From positions 1 through 10,641 of the forward strand of contig SKOX01000306.1 in NCBI GenBank assembly GCA_007119835.1: 10,641 nt of DNA. The letters are read 5' to 3'. The notes below the pieces were generated by a model, which was not told the origin of the DNA, ran no database searches, and saw only the letters and a list, made by a program, of their open reading frames with translations. Source of the DNA: Paracoccaceae bacterium. GTDB taxonomy: Bacteria; Pseudomonadota; Alphaproteobacteria; Rhodobacterales; Rhodobacteraceae. Shown here piece after piece: positions 1-6,872 of this stretch (within the stretch, counting starts at the first letter, position 1; every line of letters begins with the position of its first letter). The position numbers and the translations under genes were made by a program.

Positions 1-1
1 C

Positions 2-628
2 GTCGCGAAGGGCGCCCACGCCGCGCTCGACCTGCTCGCGCTCGGGCTCGCCGAGGCTGACATCGCCGGCATGGCGGCGGCCCTGTCGCGGGCGAGGCGG
101 GTGCTCGTCTGCGGCACCGGCGGCGGGTCTTCGATGGCGGCGGTGGAGCTGGAGAACCGCCTGTTCCGGCTCGGGCTGCAGGTCTCGGCGCGGATCGACC
201 CGCAGCTTCAGCGCATGAACGCCTCGGTGCTGCGCCCCGGTGACGTTCTGGTCGGCTTCTCGATCTCCGGGCAGGCGCGCTCGGTGATCGACGCGACCAA
301 GATCGCGCGCCAGTACCGCGCCGGCACCATCGCAGTCACCATCCCGGGCGGCGGGCTGGCGCTCGCCGCCGACATGCTCCTGGCCCTGCGCTTTCAGGAG
401 GACGGCAACCTCTACAAGCCGTCTTCCGTCCGCTACGCGCTGCTCGCGACCGTCGACATCCTGGCGCTCGCCACCGCGGAGGCGATCGGGCCCAAGGTGC
501 TCGAGCCGCTGCGGCGGGTCCGCCAGAGCCTGGCGAGCCAGAATCCGCGACCCGCTCCTGCCGATCGGAGATTGATCATGCACCCGGTCGAGGAGGCAGA
601 CACCCTCTGCGGAGGGACGGCCGTGTGA
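2..628 (+). CDS. RpiR/MurR-family transcriptional regulator, C-terminal SIS domain (5' end outside window)
   Basis: Open frame enters from the left edge, so the start and the expected N-terminal helix-turn-helix are outside the window. What is visible is a sugar isomerase (SIS) fold, which in RpiR regulators binds phosphosugars or related sugar acids: a glycine-rich first strand and turn (VLVCGTGGGSS, about bases 100-133), then VLVGFSISGQARSVIDATKIAR (about 245-310), where the serine-rich loop normally grips the phosphate, then TIAVTIPGG and a C-terminal helix (YALLATVDILALATAEAIG). The usual C-terminus would be near the RVRQSLASQN segment; the last 20 or so residues (ending CGGTAV) look unlike the family and overlap the start of a monooxygenase remnant in another frame, so the end may be a fusion junction. 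A free-standing SIS isomerase is the alternative. Family certain, ligand unknown. Confidence 0.85.
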   Translation, partial: VAKGAHAALDLLALGLAEADIAGMAAALSRARRVLVCGTGGGSSMAAVELENRLFRLGLQVSARIDPQLQRMNASVLRPGDVLVGFSISGQARSVIDATKIARQYRAGTIAVTIPGGGLALAADMLLALRFQEDGNLYKPSSVRYALLATVDILALATAEAIGPKVLEPLRRVRQSLASQNPRPAPADRRLIMHPVEEADTLCGGTAV

Positions 629-936
629 TCGAGGCCGAGGCGGTGGTGGCCTGCACTGGCTACCGCTCGCTGCACAAGACGGTGGCGGCTTCGGTTTCTC
701 GCGCAGCAGCCGGCCGGATCAGGCGCTGATGAAACCTTGGCTCCGGCGTGCCGGGCGGTCCCGGCCCCTGGCAGGGCGAGCCTCGCAACATATGGAAGCC
801 GACGGCAGAACCGGCGCTCTGGTTCCGCGGCGGCAACCCCGCCCTGTCGCGGTTCTGTTCCAGTATTCTGGCTATGCAGCTCAAGGCGGAGGGCATCGCG
901 ACGCCGGTATGGGGCGCTCTGGTGCCAGCCGGATGA
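605..936 (+). pseudogene. C-terminal remnant of a flavin-containing monooxygenase (CzcO/FMO type)
   Basis: Reading frame 1 from about base 605 gives DGRVIEAEAVVACTGYRSLHK, which matches the conserved ATGY segment of FAD/NAD(P)H-dependent Baeyer-Villiger and N-oxidising monooxygenases. After an in-frame TGA at 727-729 the same frame continues NLGSGVPGGPGPWQGEPRN, then IWKPTAEPALWFRGGN, then LSRFCSSILAMQLKAEG, ending TPVWGALVPAG and TGA at 934-936. This is the typical C-terminus of the family (GPWEGELRNMWKPT, LWFxGGN, LALQLKA, TPVYG). The FAD- and NADPH-binding Rossmann motifs are absent because everything upstream is the RpiR gene. It is therefore a 5'-truncated, stop-interrupted relic. Small ATG-initiated frames inside it (from 729, 737, 748) have no independent support. 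Confidence 0.72.
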
Positions 937-979
937 CCGCGACCGCCGGTAACGCTGCAACCGGGCGAGGGGAGGGGGC

Positions 980-2059
980 ATGAACGAAGCGATGATGGCG
1001 CCGGGCGAGGCGCTGCTGGTCGCGGCGCGGGGCGAGGACCTCGACAGCGGCCTCCACCGCTATGTCCTCAATGGCGGGGCGTGGTGCGGTGGACTGATCG
1101 CGCCGGCACCCGGGCTGGCGTCGCTGGCTTGGCATCCTTCCCTGCCGGTCGTCTACGCCGTCGCGGGCACGGGCGAGCGGCGGCTTCTCGCCTGGCGGAT
1201 CGATGGTCAAGGCGCCACGGCCCTCGCCAATGGCCACTCCGGCGGCGTCGAACCCTGCGCCCTGGCGGTCGCCCCCACGGGCCGGGCGCTGGTGGTGACG
1301 AACTATGCCAGCGGCACGCTGGCGCTGCAGCGACTGACGCCCGACGGCGCCTTCGACGGAGTGCCGGAGACCCTCGACCTTGAGGGGAACGGGCCCGACC
1401 CCGAGCGGCAGGAGGCCGCGCACCCGCACCACGCGGTCTTCGACGGCGCGCATCTGCGGGTCGTCGGCCTCGGCGCCGAACTCTTGCGCAGCTATGCCGC
1501 CGACCTGTCGGAGGGCTTCGTGGCGCTCGGCGAAGAGGCGTTGCCGCCAGGGAGTGGGCCGCGCCACTGCGTCGCGCTGCCAGATGGACGGCTCGCGATC
1601 ACCGGCGAGGTCGCCGCGACCCTGCTGGTGGGCCGGCCCGGGAGCGGCGACTGGACCAGCGTTCCCGGCAGTCGCCGCAAGGGCCCGGCGCACACGCGCT
1701 CCCCCCGCAACTATCCCGGGGATCTGCAGGCCGGTGCCTCGGGGGGACATCTCTACTTCGCCAATCGAGGCCACGATTCGATTGCCACCTTCGACCTCTC
1801 GGATGCCGCGGCGGCGCCCCGGATGGTGGACGAGCGCGATGCCGGCGTTGCGTGGCCGCAGCACCTGCTGATGCATCGCAGCCACCTGTTCATCGCCGGA
1901 TGGGACAGCGGGCAGGTCGTGGCCATGCCGCTCGGCACCCCGTTGGCAGCCGGAATGGCTCCTGCCACCAGGCCTGAGAAACGCTGCGTACCGGGGGCCG
2001 CGCGCCGGCTCTTCGACTGCCGCGGCGCCTGCTGGCTGCTGCTTCACCAGCCGCTGTGA
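980..2059 (+). CDS. Lactonase-like seven-bladed beta-propeller protein (6-phosphogluconolactonase YbhE/Pgl type)
   Basis: 359 residues, about the usual length for the lactonase (PF10282-type) beta-propeller family, whose best-known members hydrolyse 6-phosphogluconolactone. Repeated blade motifs are visible: LASLAWHPSLPVVYAVAG, VEPCALAVAPTGRALVVTNYASGTL, AHPHHAVFDG, GPRHCVALPDGRLAITGE, YPGDLQAGASGGHLYFANRG, and WPQHLLMHRSHLFIAGWDSG. The PHHAVF, GPRHC and YPGDL signatures are typical. No signal peptide, so probably cytoplasmic. The start at 980 follows GAGGGGAGGGGG (967-978); ATGs at 992 and 995 are alternatives. The final 25 or so residues, after VPGAA, are arginine/cysteine-rich and unlike the usual short C-terminus, so a late frameshift is possible. 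The cupin gene follows by 65 bases. Exact substrate is not shown; the upstream RpiR regulator hints at sugar-acid metabolism. Confidence 0.8.
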   Translation: MNEAMMAPGEALLVAARGEDLDSGLHRYVLNGGAWCGGLIAPAPGLASLAWHPSLPVVYAVAGTGERRLLAWRIDGQGATALANGHSGGVEPCALAVAPTGRALVVTNYASGTLALQRLTPDGAFDGVPETLDLEGNGPDPERQEAAHPHHAVFDGAHLRVVGLGAELLRSYAADLSEGFVALGEEALPPGSGPRHCVALPDGRLAITGEVAATLLVGRPGSGDWTSVPGSRRKGPAHTRSPRNYPGDLQAGASGGHLYFANRGHDSIATFDLSDAAAAPRMVDERDAGVAWPQHLLMHRSHLFIAGWDSGQVVAMPLGTPLAAGMAPATRPEKRCVPGAARRLFDCRGACWLLLHQPL

Positions 2060-2124
2060 TAGGAACCGCCGATCGGGACAGATCGCTTTACCGGCGGCAC
2101 AAAGCTATCGCGGAAAGGAGCGCC

Positions 2125-2487
2125 ATGGCCCTGAAGTTCACGCTCGAGGACGCGCCGCCGCTCGGCCGCGACAGCGTCTCCGGACGCATCTACAGCACCA
2201 CCGCGGATTTCGACCGGTTAAGCGCTGTGCGCATCGAGACGCGCGAGGGCGTCCGGCACGGGCTCATCAAGAACATCGCCTGCGACCGGCTCTACCTCGT
2301 GCTCTCGGGGCACGGGACGTTCAGTATCGACGGCGAATGCATCGCGGTCGAGGAGACCGACCTTCTCATCATCCCGCGCGGCACGCCCTACGACTACTGG
2401 GGCCGGATGTCGCTCCTGCTGGTCCACGCGCCGGCGAACATCGACGAGGCGGACATCAATCTTGAGGAGCCGCCCTTCGATCTCTAG
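2125..2487 (+). CDS. Small cupin-domain protein
   Basis: 120 residues forming one cupin beta-barrel. The segment DRLYLVLSGHGTFSIDGE (residues 54-71) is the first conserved cupin motif region, and ETDLLIIPRGTPYDYWG (residues 77-93) is the second. The classical metal ligands (HxH, E and a later H) are mostly missing: motif 2 has tyrosine where histidine is usual, so this may be a metal-free, ligand-binding or structural cupin rather than a dioxygenase or isomerase. The ATG at 2125 is chosen because GGAAAGGAG (2112-2120) precedes it at good spacing; an in-frame GTG at 2056 would overlap the lactonase stop and add 23 residues with no cupin character. It lies in line with the lactonase and is probably co-transcribed. 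Converges with the protease gene, 88 bases away. Confidence 0.75.
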   Translation: MALKFTLEDAPPLGRDSVSGRIYSTTADFDRLSAVRIETREGVRHGLIKNIACDRLYLVLSGHGTFSIDGECIAVEETDLLIIPRGTPYDYWGRMSLLLVHAPANIDEADINLEEPPFDL

Positions 2488-2575
2488 CCGCGCTTGCACC
2501 GGTTTCTGCTGGCGAAGGCTCAGGCCCGGCCGCCCGAAGAGCACGGCATCGGGTGTTTGTGCACCTACGGACAGA

Positions 2576-3787
2576 TCAGGCGATGGGAGCAGCGGGATGC
2601 TGCCCCGTCGCTAGGGGCGCCATGACGATCCCCATGCCGCGGTCGGCGGGATCGACGGCCGGCCGGAAGCCCTCCCTTCGCGTCGCGGCGAGCAGCTTCG
2701 CCACAGCCGCCGAGGCCAGCGGCCGGACCGGCGCCTCGCGCACCCGCTGCCACCAGAGCGCAGCCACCCCCGCGACGTGCGGCGCCGCCATGCTGGTGCC
2801 GCTCAGGGCGACCAGACCGCCGCCCGAACGCGCCGAGACGATGTCCACGCCGGGCGCGCTCAGCACCGGGAAGGTGTTGGAGAACGGCGCCACCTCGAAG
2901 CCCTCGGGCCCGGCGGCCAGCGCGCCGACCGACAGCACGCCCTCCGCCGCTGCCGGGAGCGCCACCGCGATCTCGAAGCCGGGGTCGATCTCGCGCCGGC
3001 TCTCGTTGCCGGCGGCCGCGACCACCACCGTGCCGCCGTCGAACGGCACCCGCGCCTGCACCATCGCCATCAGCGCGTCGAACATCCTGAGGTTGCCCCG
3101 GTAGGCTTCGAGCGCCACCGACGTGGCAAGCTCCACCGGCCAGCCCTCCCGCGTCAGCCGGGCCACCAGACCGGGGAAGTCGAAGCCGAGCGACATCGAG
3201 ATCACGTCGGCGCTCTCCTCCAGCGCCCACTGGATGCCGCGGAAGATCATCTCGGACGTGCCGCTGCCGTCGTCGCCGAGCACCTTGCCGACGAAGGCCG
3301 TCGCGACCCCCGGCGCCACCCCGATGCGCGTGCCCTCCACCTCGCGGCCGAAGATCGTTCCGGCACAGTGGGTGCCGTGGCCGTTCGGGTCGCCGTTGCC
3401 GTCGCCGGAGAAGTCGCGCTCGACGAGCCGAGCCCCGCGGAAGGCCGCATGTGCCGCGTCGATGCCCGTGTCGAGCACCGCAACTGTCACCCCCTCGCCG
3501 GAGAAGGGCGAGGCATCGGCTCCGACGGCGGCAATCCCCCAGGCGCTGGTAGCCGGTGCAGAAGACGGGAAGGGCCGGATCAGCGCCGTCGGCATCATCG
3601 GGGCGACGGAGGTGACCTCAGGATCACGGACGAGCTCGCGCACCTCCCGTGGCTCAAGGTCTTCCACCTCCAGCTTCGGCTCCGGCGCAGCCAGCGCAGC
3701 GGCACGCGCTCCCGTCCGCAGCCCCGCGCCGAACGGGTCGGCGCCCGCCGAGGCGCTCATGTTGCGCAGGATACAGTATCGTCGCAT
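2576..3787 (-). CDS. Subtilisin-like serine protease (peptidase family S8)
   Basis: 403 residues with the full S8 catalytic triad: Asp106 in VTVAVLDTGID, His137 in NGHGTHCAGT, Ser332 in LSGTSMAAPHVAG, and the oxyanion-hole Asn261 in VVVAAAGNES. Residues 36-70 (LEVEDLEPREVRELVRDPEVTSVAP) resemble the end of an I9-type propeptide. No signal peptide or membrane segment is visible at the N-terminus, which is unusual since most S8 enzymes are secreted; the enzyme may act in the cytoplasm or leave by another route. An insertion of about 40 residues (roughly 203-245) separates the MSLGF strand from the AAGN strand. The start at 3787 is supported by AGGGAGG just upstream on the minus strand; Met10 (3760) is an alternative without such a site. 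Convergent with the cupin gene and not part of an evident operon. Confidence 0.92.
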   Translation of the reverse strand: MRRYCILRNMSASAGADPFGAGLRTGARAAALAAPEPKLEVEDLEPREVRELVRDPEVTSVAPMMPTALIRPFPSSAPATSAWGIAAVGADASPFSGEGVTVAVLDTGIDAAHAAFRGARLVERDFSGDGNGDPNGHGTHCAGTIFGREVEGTRIGVAPGVATAFVGKVLGDDGSGTSEMIFRGIQWALEESADVISMSLGFDFPGLVARLTREGWPVELATSVALEAYRGNLRMFDALMAMVQARVPFDGGTVVVAAAGNESRREIDPGFEIAVALPAAAEGVLSVGALAAGPEGFEVAPFSNTFPVLSAPGVDIVSARSGGGLVALSGTSMAAPHVAGVAALWWQRVREAPVRPLASAAVAKLLAATRREGFRPAVDPADRGMGIVMAPLATGQHPAAPIA

Positions 3788-4231
3788 GGCGCCTCCCTGC
3801 CGACCCTGCTGGCATCGTCGCTGCGGGTGACGGCGGAACGATGCCAGAGCGTGGCGGCGGCGGCCAGCACGCGCAGGCCGATTCCGTCCGCTATGTCCGG
3901 CGCCAGCCGCGTCGGCCGCAGGCCTCGGCTCACGTGAAGGTCGCGCGATCGAAGGCGGTCAGTTGCATGGAACACGTCCTGGATGAGGACTGCCTCGGCT
4001 GATTGGTGCGGGTCAGGCATTGCCGGCTGCACCGCCGACCGCGCGCGCACGCCAGCACCTTGACCACCGCGTTCTCGACCTAAGGCGGAGACCGGAGGCA
4101 GGATCGTGCCAGGGAGCGGCCGTTGACGCGAGGGCGGAGAACGGCCTTCCGCGCACTGCGGCCGAACCGGCTGGCAAGGGGTGAAAGCGGACCCGGCCGT
4201 TCCAGTGACCGGGCACCGGCCGCGCCTGGCC
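3788..4231. other. Non-coding or decayed spacer between protease and GntR regulator
   Basis: No gene supported over about 440 bases. Open frames occur on both strands but have no recognisable domain, poor start signals and compositions typical of out-of-frame high-GC DNA. A minus-strand frame beginning near 4021 reads IGLRVLAAAATLWHRSAVTRS around 3840-3900, vaguely like the C-terminal tail of some IS5-type transposases, but the match is too weak to call. An inverted repeat GGCCGTT/AACGGCC (4118-4124 and 4140-4146) lies inside. The protease promoter must lie near the left end. Confidence 0.4.
4118..4146. repeat. Inverted repeat, 7-base arms with 15-base loop
   Basis: GGCCGTT at 4118-4124 is repeated inverted as AACGGCC at 4140-4146. 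It lies downstream of the minus-strand GntR gene end, but the loop is long and no T-run follows on either strand, so a terminator role is doubtful. Such short GC arms can arise by chance. Confidence 0.25.
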
Positions 4232-4885
4232 TCAGGTCGCCTCAGGAGGGCCCACGCGCTCGACGGCATGGACCACATGCTCGCGCATGAGCTCGGCGGC
4301 CTCGGCGGCGTTCTGCCGGACCATCGCCTCCCAGATCCGAGCGTGCTGCTTCCAGACCTGAGCCGTCATGCCGGGAAGGCGCAGCACCTCCCCCATCGTG
4401 CGCCGCAGGTGCAGCCAGTTCAGGCGCATGGTGTCCACGATGACCGGGTTGCCGCTCAGCTCGTAGATGTGGGTGTGGAAGTCGATGTCGGCCTGCAGCA
4501 CGCCCTTGGCGTCGCCTGCAAGCATGAGGGCCTGGCCGCGCGCCACGATCGAGCGGCCCCGGCGAATGGCGGTGGCGTCGAGGCGCGGCGTGGCGAGCTT
4601 GGTCGCTAGCGGATCAAGCACCGCCCGCACCTGGTAGATCGCCCCGAACAGCAGCGGGTCCACCGGCGCGACGACGACGCCGCGCCGTCCGGTGTCGACG
4701 ACGAAGCGGTGCGCCTTCAGCATGGCGATCGCGCTGTTGACGGGCTGGCGGGAGACCCCGAGCCGCTCGGCGATCTCGTCCTGGCCGATCCGGTCTCCGG
4801 GGCGCAGCTCGCCCGCGCAGATCGCGTCGAGCAGCGCGTCATAGCTTCGCTCGACGAGCGACCGGGAGGGGGCAAGCGCTTCCAT
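4232..4885 (-). CDS. GntR-family transcriptional regulator with FCD ligand-binding domain (likely hcm operon regulator)
   Basis: 217 residues from the ATG at 4885. N-terminal winged helix: LVERSYDALLDAICAGELRPGDRI, then the recognition helix region QDEIAERLGVSRQPVNSAIAML (residues 35-56) and the wing VVDTGRRGVVV. The C-terminal part is an all-helical FCD domain; its likely metal or carboxylate ligands are Asp133 and His137 (ADIDFHTHIYELSGN), His181 (WKQHARIWEAM) and His203 (LMREHVVHAVE). This subfamily usually senses small organic acids or acyl derivatives. It is divergent from hcmB, with the palindrome TCGTATACGA between them, so repression of the operon and of itself is the natural inference; the ligand might be 2-hydroxyisobutyrate or its CoA ester. 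An in-frame TTG at 4891 is better spaced from GAGGAGG than the ATG and may be the true start. A longer frame to 5008 would run through the operator and is unlikely. Confidence 0.9.
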   Translation of the reverse strand: MEALAPSRSLVERSYDALLDAICAGELRPGDRIGQDEIAERLGVSRQPVNSAIAMLKAHRFVVDTGRRGVVVAPVDPLLFGAIYQVRAVLDPLATKLATPRLDATAIRRGRSIVARGQALMLAGDAKGVLQADIDFHTHIYELSGNPVIVDTMRLNWLHLRRTMGEVLRLPGMTAQVWKQHARIWEAMVRQNAAEAAELMREHVVHAVERVGPPEAT

Positions 4886-4965
4886 GGCCAAGATGTCCTC
4901 CTCACCGTCGCTGTGTGCCGTGTGAGCGCCGGCGCTCCTCCCGACGAGGGGGCGGATTCCGGATC

Positions 4966-4992
4966 TCGACACCCTCCAGAGTATCGTATACG
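4966..4992 (+). promoter_or_regulatory. Putative promoter of the hcm operon
   Basis: TCGACA (4966-4971) followed by TATACG (4987-4992) with a 15-base spacer resembles a weak sigma-70 promoter. It sits in the only AT-rich patch of the divergent region and the candidate -10 overlaps the palindromic operator, as expected for a repressor-controlled promoter. The spacer is shorter than ideal; TACGAA at 4989 would give 17. Low certainty. Confidence 0.3.
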
Positions 4993-5002
4993 AAATACGA
5001 AA
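4984..5002. promoter_or_regulatory. Candidate GntR (FCD) operator: palindrome plus tandem repeat
   Basis: TCGTATACGA (4984-4993) is a perfect 10-base palindrome with the GTATAC core typical of FadR/FCD-type GntR operators. It overlaps a perfect tandem repeat of TACGAAA (4989-4995 and 4996-5002), so a second half-site may lie next to it. The element is the most AT-rich part of an otherwise GC-rich region and lies between the divergent GntR and hcmB starts. Confidence 0.55.
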
Positions 5003-5025
5003 CAACAATGCCCAGGGAGGGAGCG

Positions 5026-5433
5026 ATGGGTCAGCCGATCCGGGTCCTGCTCGCGAAGGTTGGCCTCGACGGCCACGACCGCGGCGTGAAGGTGGTGGCG
5101 CGGACGCTGCGCGACGCCGGGATGGACGTGGTCTACACCGGGCTCCACCGGACCCCGGAGGAGGTCGTGCGCGCGGCGGTGCAGGAGGACGTCGACATCC
5201 TCGGCGTGAGCCTGCTCTCCGGCGTCCAGCTGACGGTGTTCCCCAAGATCATGCGGCTCCTCGCGGAGCAGCAGGCCGAGGACATGATCGTCGTGGCCGG
5301 CGGCGTCATGCCGGACGAGGACGTCGAGGCGCTGAAGGCGCTGGGCGTGGCCGAGGTGATGCTCCAGGACACGCCCCCCGCGGCCATCGTCGAGCGCCTC
5401 ACCCACCTCGTCGAAGCGCGCGGCGCGCGCTGA
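5026..5433 (+). CDS. hcmB: 2-hydroxyisobutyryl-CoA mutase small subunit (cobalamin-binding)
   Basis: 135 residues, the size of the free-standing B12-binding subunits of split acyl-CoA mutases. The base-off/His-on cobalamin motif DxHxxG is present as LDGHDRG (Asp15, His17, Gly20); His17 is the lower axial cobalt ligand. The other signature loops also appear: GVSLLSG (residues 60-66) and VVAGGVMPDED (89-99). It pairs with the large subunit encoded at the operon's end to make the coenzyme B12-dependent mutase that interconverts 2-hydroxyisobutyryl-CoA and 3-hydroxybutyryl-CoA. The ATG at 5026 follows AGGGAGGGAG (5013-5022); ATG 5008 and an earlier frame start at 4915 lack such a site and would run into the operator. 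First gene of the operon; 11 bases separate it from the ligase. The specific hcmB name rests on the partner HcmA residues; by itself this could serve any split mutase. Confidence 0.92.
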   Translation: MGQPIRVLLAKVGLDGHDRGVKVVARTLRDAGMDVVYTGLHRTPEEVVRAAVQEDVDILGVSLLSGVQLTVFPKIMRLLAEQQAEDMIVVAGGVMPDEDVEALKALGVAEVMLQDTPPAAIVERLTHLVEARGAR

Positions 5434-5444
5434 GGGAGGGGTCG

Positions 5445-6872
5445 ATGGAGAGCTGGAGCTGGCCGCCGGCCTACGACGACGCCTACATTCCGCCCGAGGA
5501 GAGCCGGTACTGGTTTCCCGAGCGCGAGACGATGGACCCGGGCCGCCGGGAGGAGGCCATACTCGAGCGGCTCCGGGAAGTCTGCGCCTACGCCTACGCG
5601 CGGGCGCCGTTCTACCGCCGGAAGTGGGACGAGGCGGGCTTCCACCCGTCGCAGCTCCGAAGCCTCGAGGATTTCGAGACGCGGGTGCCCGTGGTCACCA
5701 AGGCGGAGCTGCGCCGGAGCCAGTCGGCCTGCCCGCCGTTCGGCGACTATCTCTGCATCCCCGAGAGCGAGATCCATCACATCCACGGCACGAGCGGAAC
5801 GACCGGGCGGCCGACCGCCTTCGCCATCGGGCGCGAGGACTGGCGCTCGATCGCGAACGCCCATGCGCGGATCATGTGGGGGATGGGCCTGCGGCCCTCG
5901 GACACCATTTGCGTCGCGGCGATCTTCTCGCTCTATGTCGGCAGCTGGGGGGCGCTTGCCGGTGCGGAGCGCCTGCGCGCCAAGGCCTTCCCCTTCGGTG
6001 CCGGCGCGACCGGCATGAGCGCGCGCTGCGTCCAGTGGCTGAACCTGCTGCGGCCGACCGCCTTTTACGGCACGCCCACCTACGCGCTCCACCTCGCCCA
6101 GACGGCGAAGGACGAGGGGCTCGACCCAAGGGACCTCGGGCTGCGCGTCCTTTTCTTCTCCGGCGAGCCGGGCGCCTCGATCTCTGCCGTGCGGGCGCGG
6201 CTCGAGGATCTCTATGGAGCACGCGTGGTGGATTCGGGCAGCATGGGCGAGGTGACGCCCTGGATGAACGTCGCCGGAAGCGCCGAGACACCCGGCATGC
6301 TCTGCTGGCAGGACGTCGTCTATACCGAGGTCTGCGACCCAGCCACCTTCCGGCGCGTCCCCTACGGCAGCCGCGGCACGCCGGTCTACACTCAGCTTGA
6401 GCGCGTCTCGCAGCCGATGATCCGGATCGTCTCGGGCGACCTCACCCTCTGGGAGGCGGGCCCGACGCCCTGCGGCCGCACCTATCCCTGGCTGCCCCAC
6501 GGCATCATCGGCCGGATCGACGACATGTTCACGATCCGTGGCGAGAACGTCTACCCGAGCGAGATCGACGCGGTCCTGAACGAGACCCCCGGCTACGGCG
6601 GCGAGCACCGCATCGTCATCAGCCGCGAGGGCACCATGGACGAACTCTGCATCCGCATCGAAGCCGACGCAGAGGTGTGGCCCGACGCCGCGCGGCGCGA
6701 GGCGTGGCGTCGCGACGTGGTCGGGCGGATGCACAAGCTGCTCGGCCTCAGGACCGTGGTCGAGGTGGCCGAGCCCGGTTCGATCGAGCGCACCGACTTC
6801 AAGGCGCGGCGGGTCATCGACGACCGGGCAGCCCTGAACGAGATGCGGGCCCGAAGTGAGGGGGCGGCGTGA
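5445..6872 (+). CDS. hcl: AMP-forming acyl-CoA ligase, PaaK-like; probable 2-hydroxyisobutyrate-CoA ligase
   Basis: 475 residues of the adenylate-forming superfamily, closest in style to phenylacetate-CoA ligase. The ATP/AMP-binding loop is HGTSGTTGRPT (residues 114-124); further core motifs are FFSGEPG (237-243), DSGSMGEV (263-270, in place of the usual YGxTE), SGDLT (330-334), GRIDDM (356-361) and RGENVYPSEI (365-374), followed by the C-terminal lid with GSIERTDFKARRVID, where Lys453 is the likely catalytic lysine. It would activate 2-hydroxyisobutyrate with ATP and CoA to 2-hydroxyisobutyryl-CoA, the mutase substrate. That specificity is inferred from its position between the two mutase subunit genes, as in known 2-hydroxyisobutyrate-degrading bacteria. 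The Shine-Dalgarno GAGGGAGGGG (5432-5441) overlaps the hcmB stop; the stop overlaps the next start by 4 bases. A related short branched acid is the alternative substrate. Confidence 0.88.
   Translation: MESWSWPPAYDDAYIPPEESRYWFPERETMDPGRREEAILERLREVCAYAYARAPFYRRKWDEAGFHPSQLRSLEDFETRVPVVTKAELRRSQSACPPFGDYLCIPESEIHHIHGTSGTTGRPTAFAIGREDWRSIANAHARIMWGMGLRPSDTICVAAIFSLYVGSWGALAGAERLRAKAFPFGAGATGMSARCVQWLNLLRPTAFYGTPTYALHLAQTAKDEGLDPRDLGLRVLFFSGEPGASISAVRARLEDLYGARVVDSGSMGEVTPWMNVAGSAETPGMLCWQDVVYTEVCDPATFRRVPYGSRGTPVYTQLERVSQPMIRIVSGDLTLWEAGPTPCGRTYPWLPHGIIGRIDDMFTIRGENVYPSEIDAVLNETPGYGGEHRIVISREGTMDELCIRIEADAEVWPDAARREAWRRDVVGRMHKLLGLRTVVEVAEPGSIERTDFKARRVIDDRAALNEMRARSEGAA

Noticed and set aside
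881..2047. 388-codon minus-strand open frame opposite the lactonase
   Set aside because: No recognisable motif; the plus strand carries clear beta-propeller repeats.
4118..4146. Inverted repeat as a rho-independent terminator for the GntR gene
   Set aside because: Long loop, short stem and no T-run; kept only as a low-confidence repeat.
3757..4278. Possible transposase tail on the minus strand (IGLRVLAAAATLWHRS)
   Set aside because: Only a short, vague resemblance with no catalytic motif or terminal repeats, and it overlaps the protease start.
4886..5008. Longer N-terminus (41 extra residues) for the GntR regulator, starting at 5008
   Set aside because: It would run through the palindromic operator and promoter, has no Shine-Dalgarno site, and adds residues unlike any GntR N-terminus.
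4915..5025. Upstream extension of hcmB from 4915 or 5008
   Set aside because: The strong AGGGAGGGAG site points to ATG 5026, and the extension is arginine-rich noise covering the operator.
5133..6734. 533-codon minus-strand open frame
   Set aside because: Antisense to hcmB and the ligase; no domain, and its openness follows from the high-GC third positions of the real genes.
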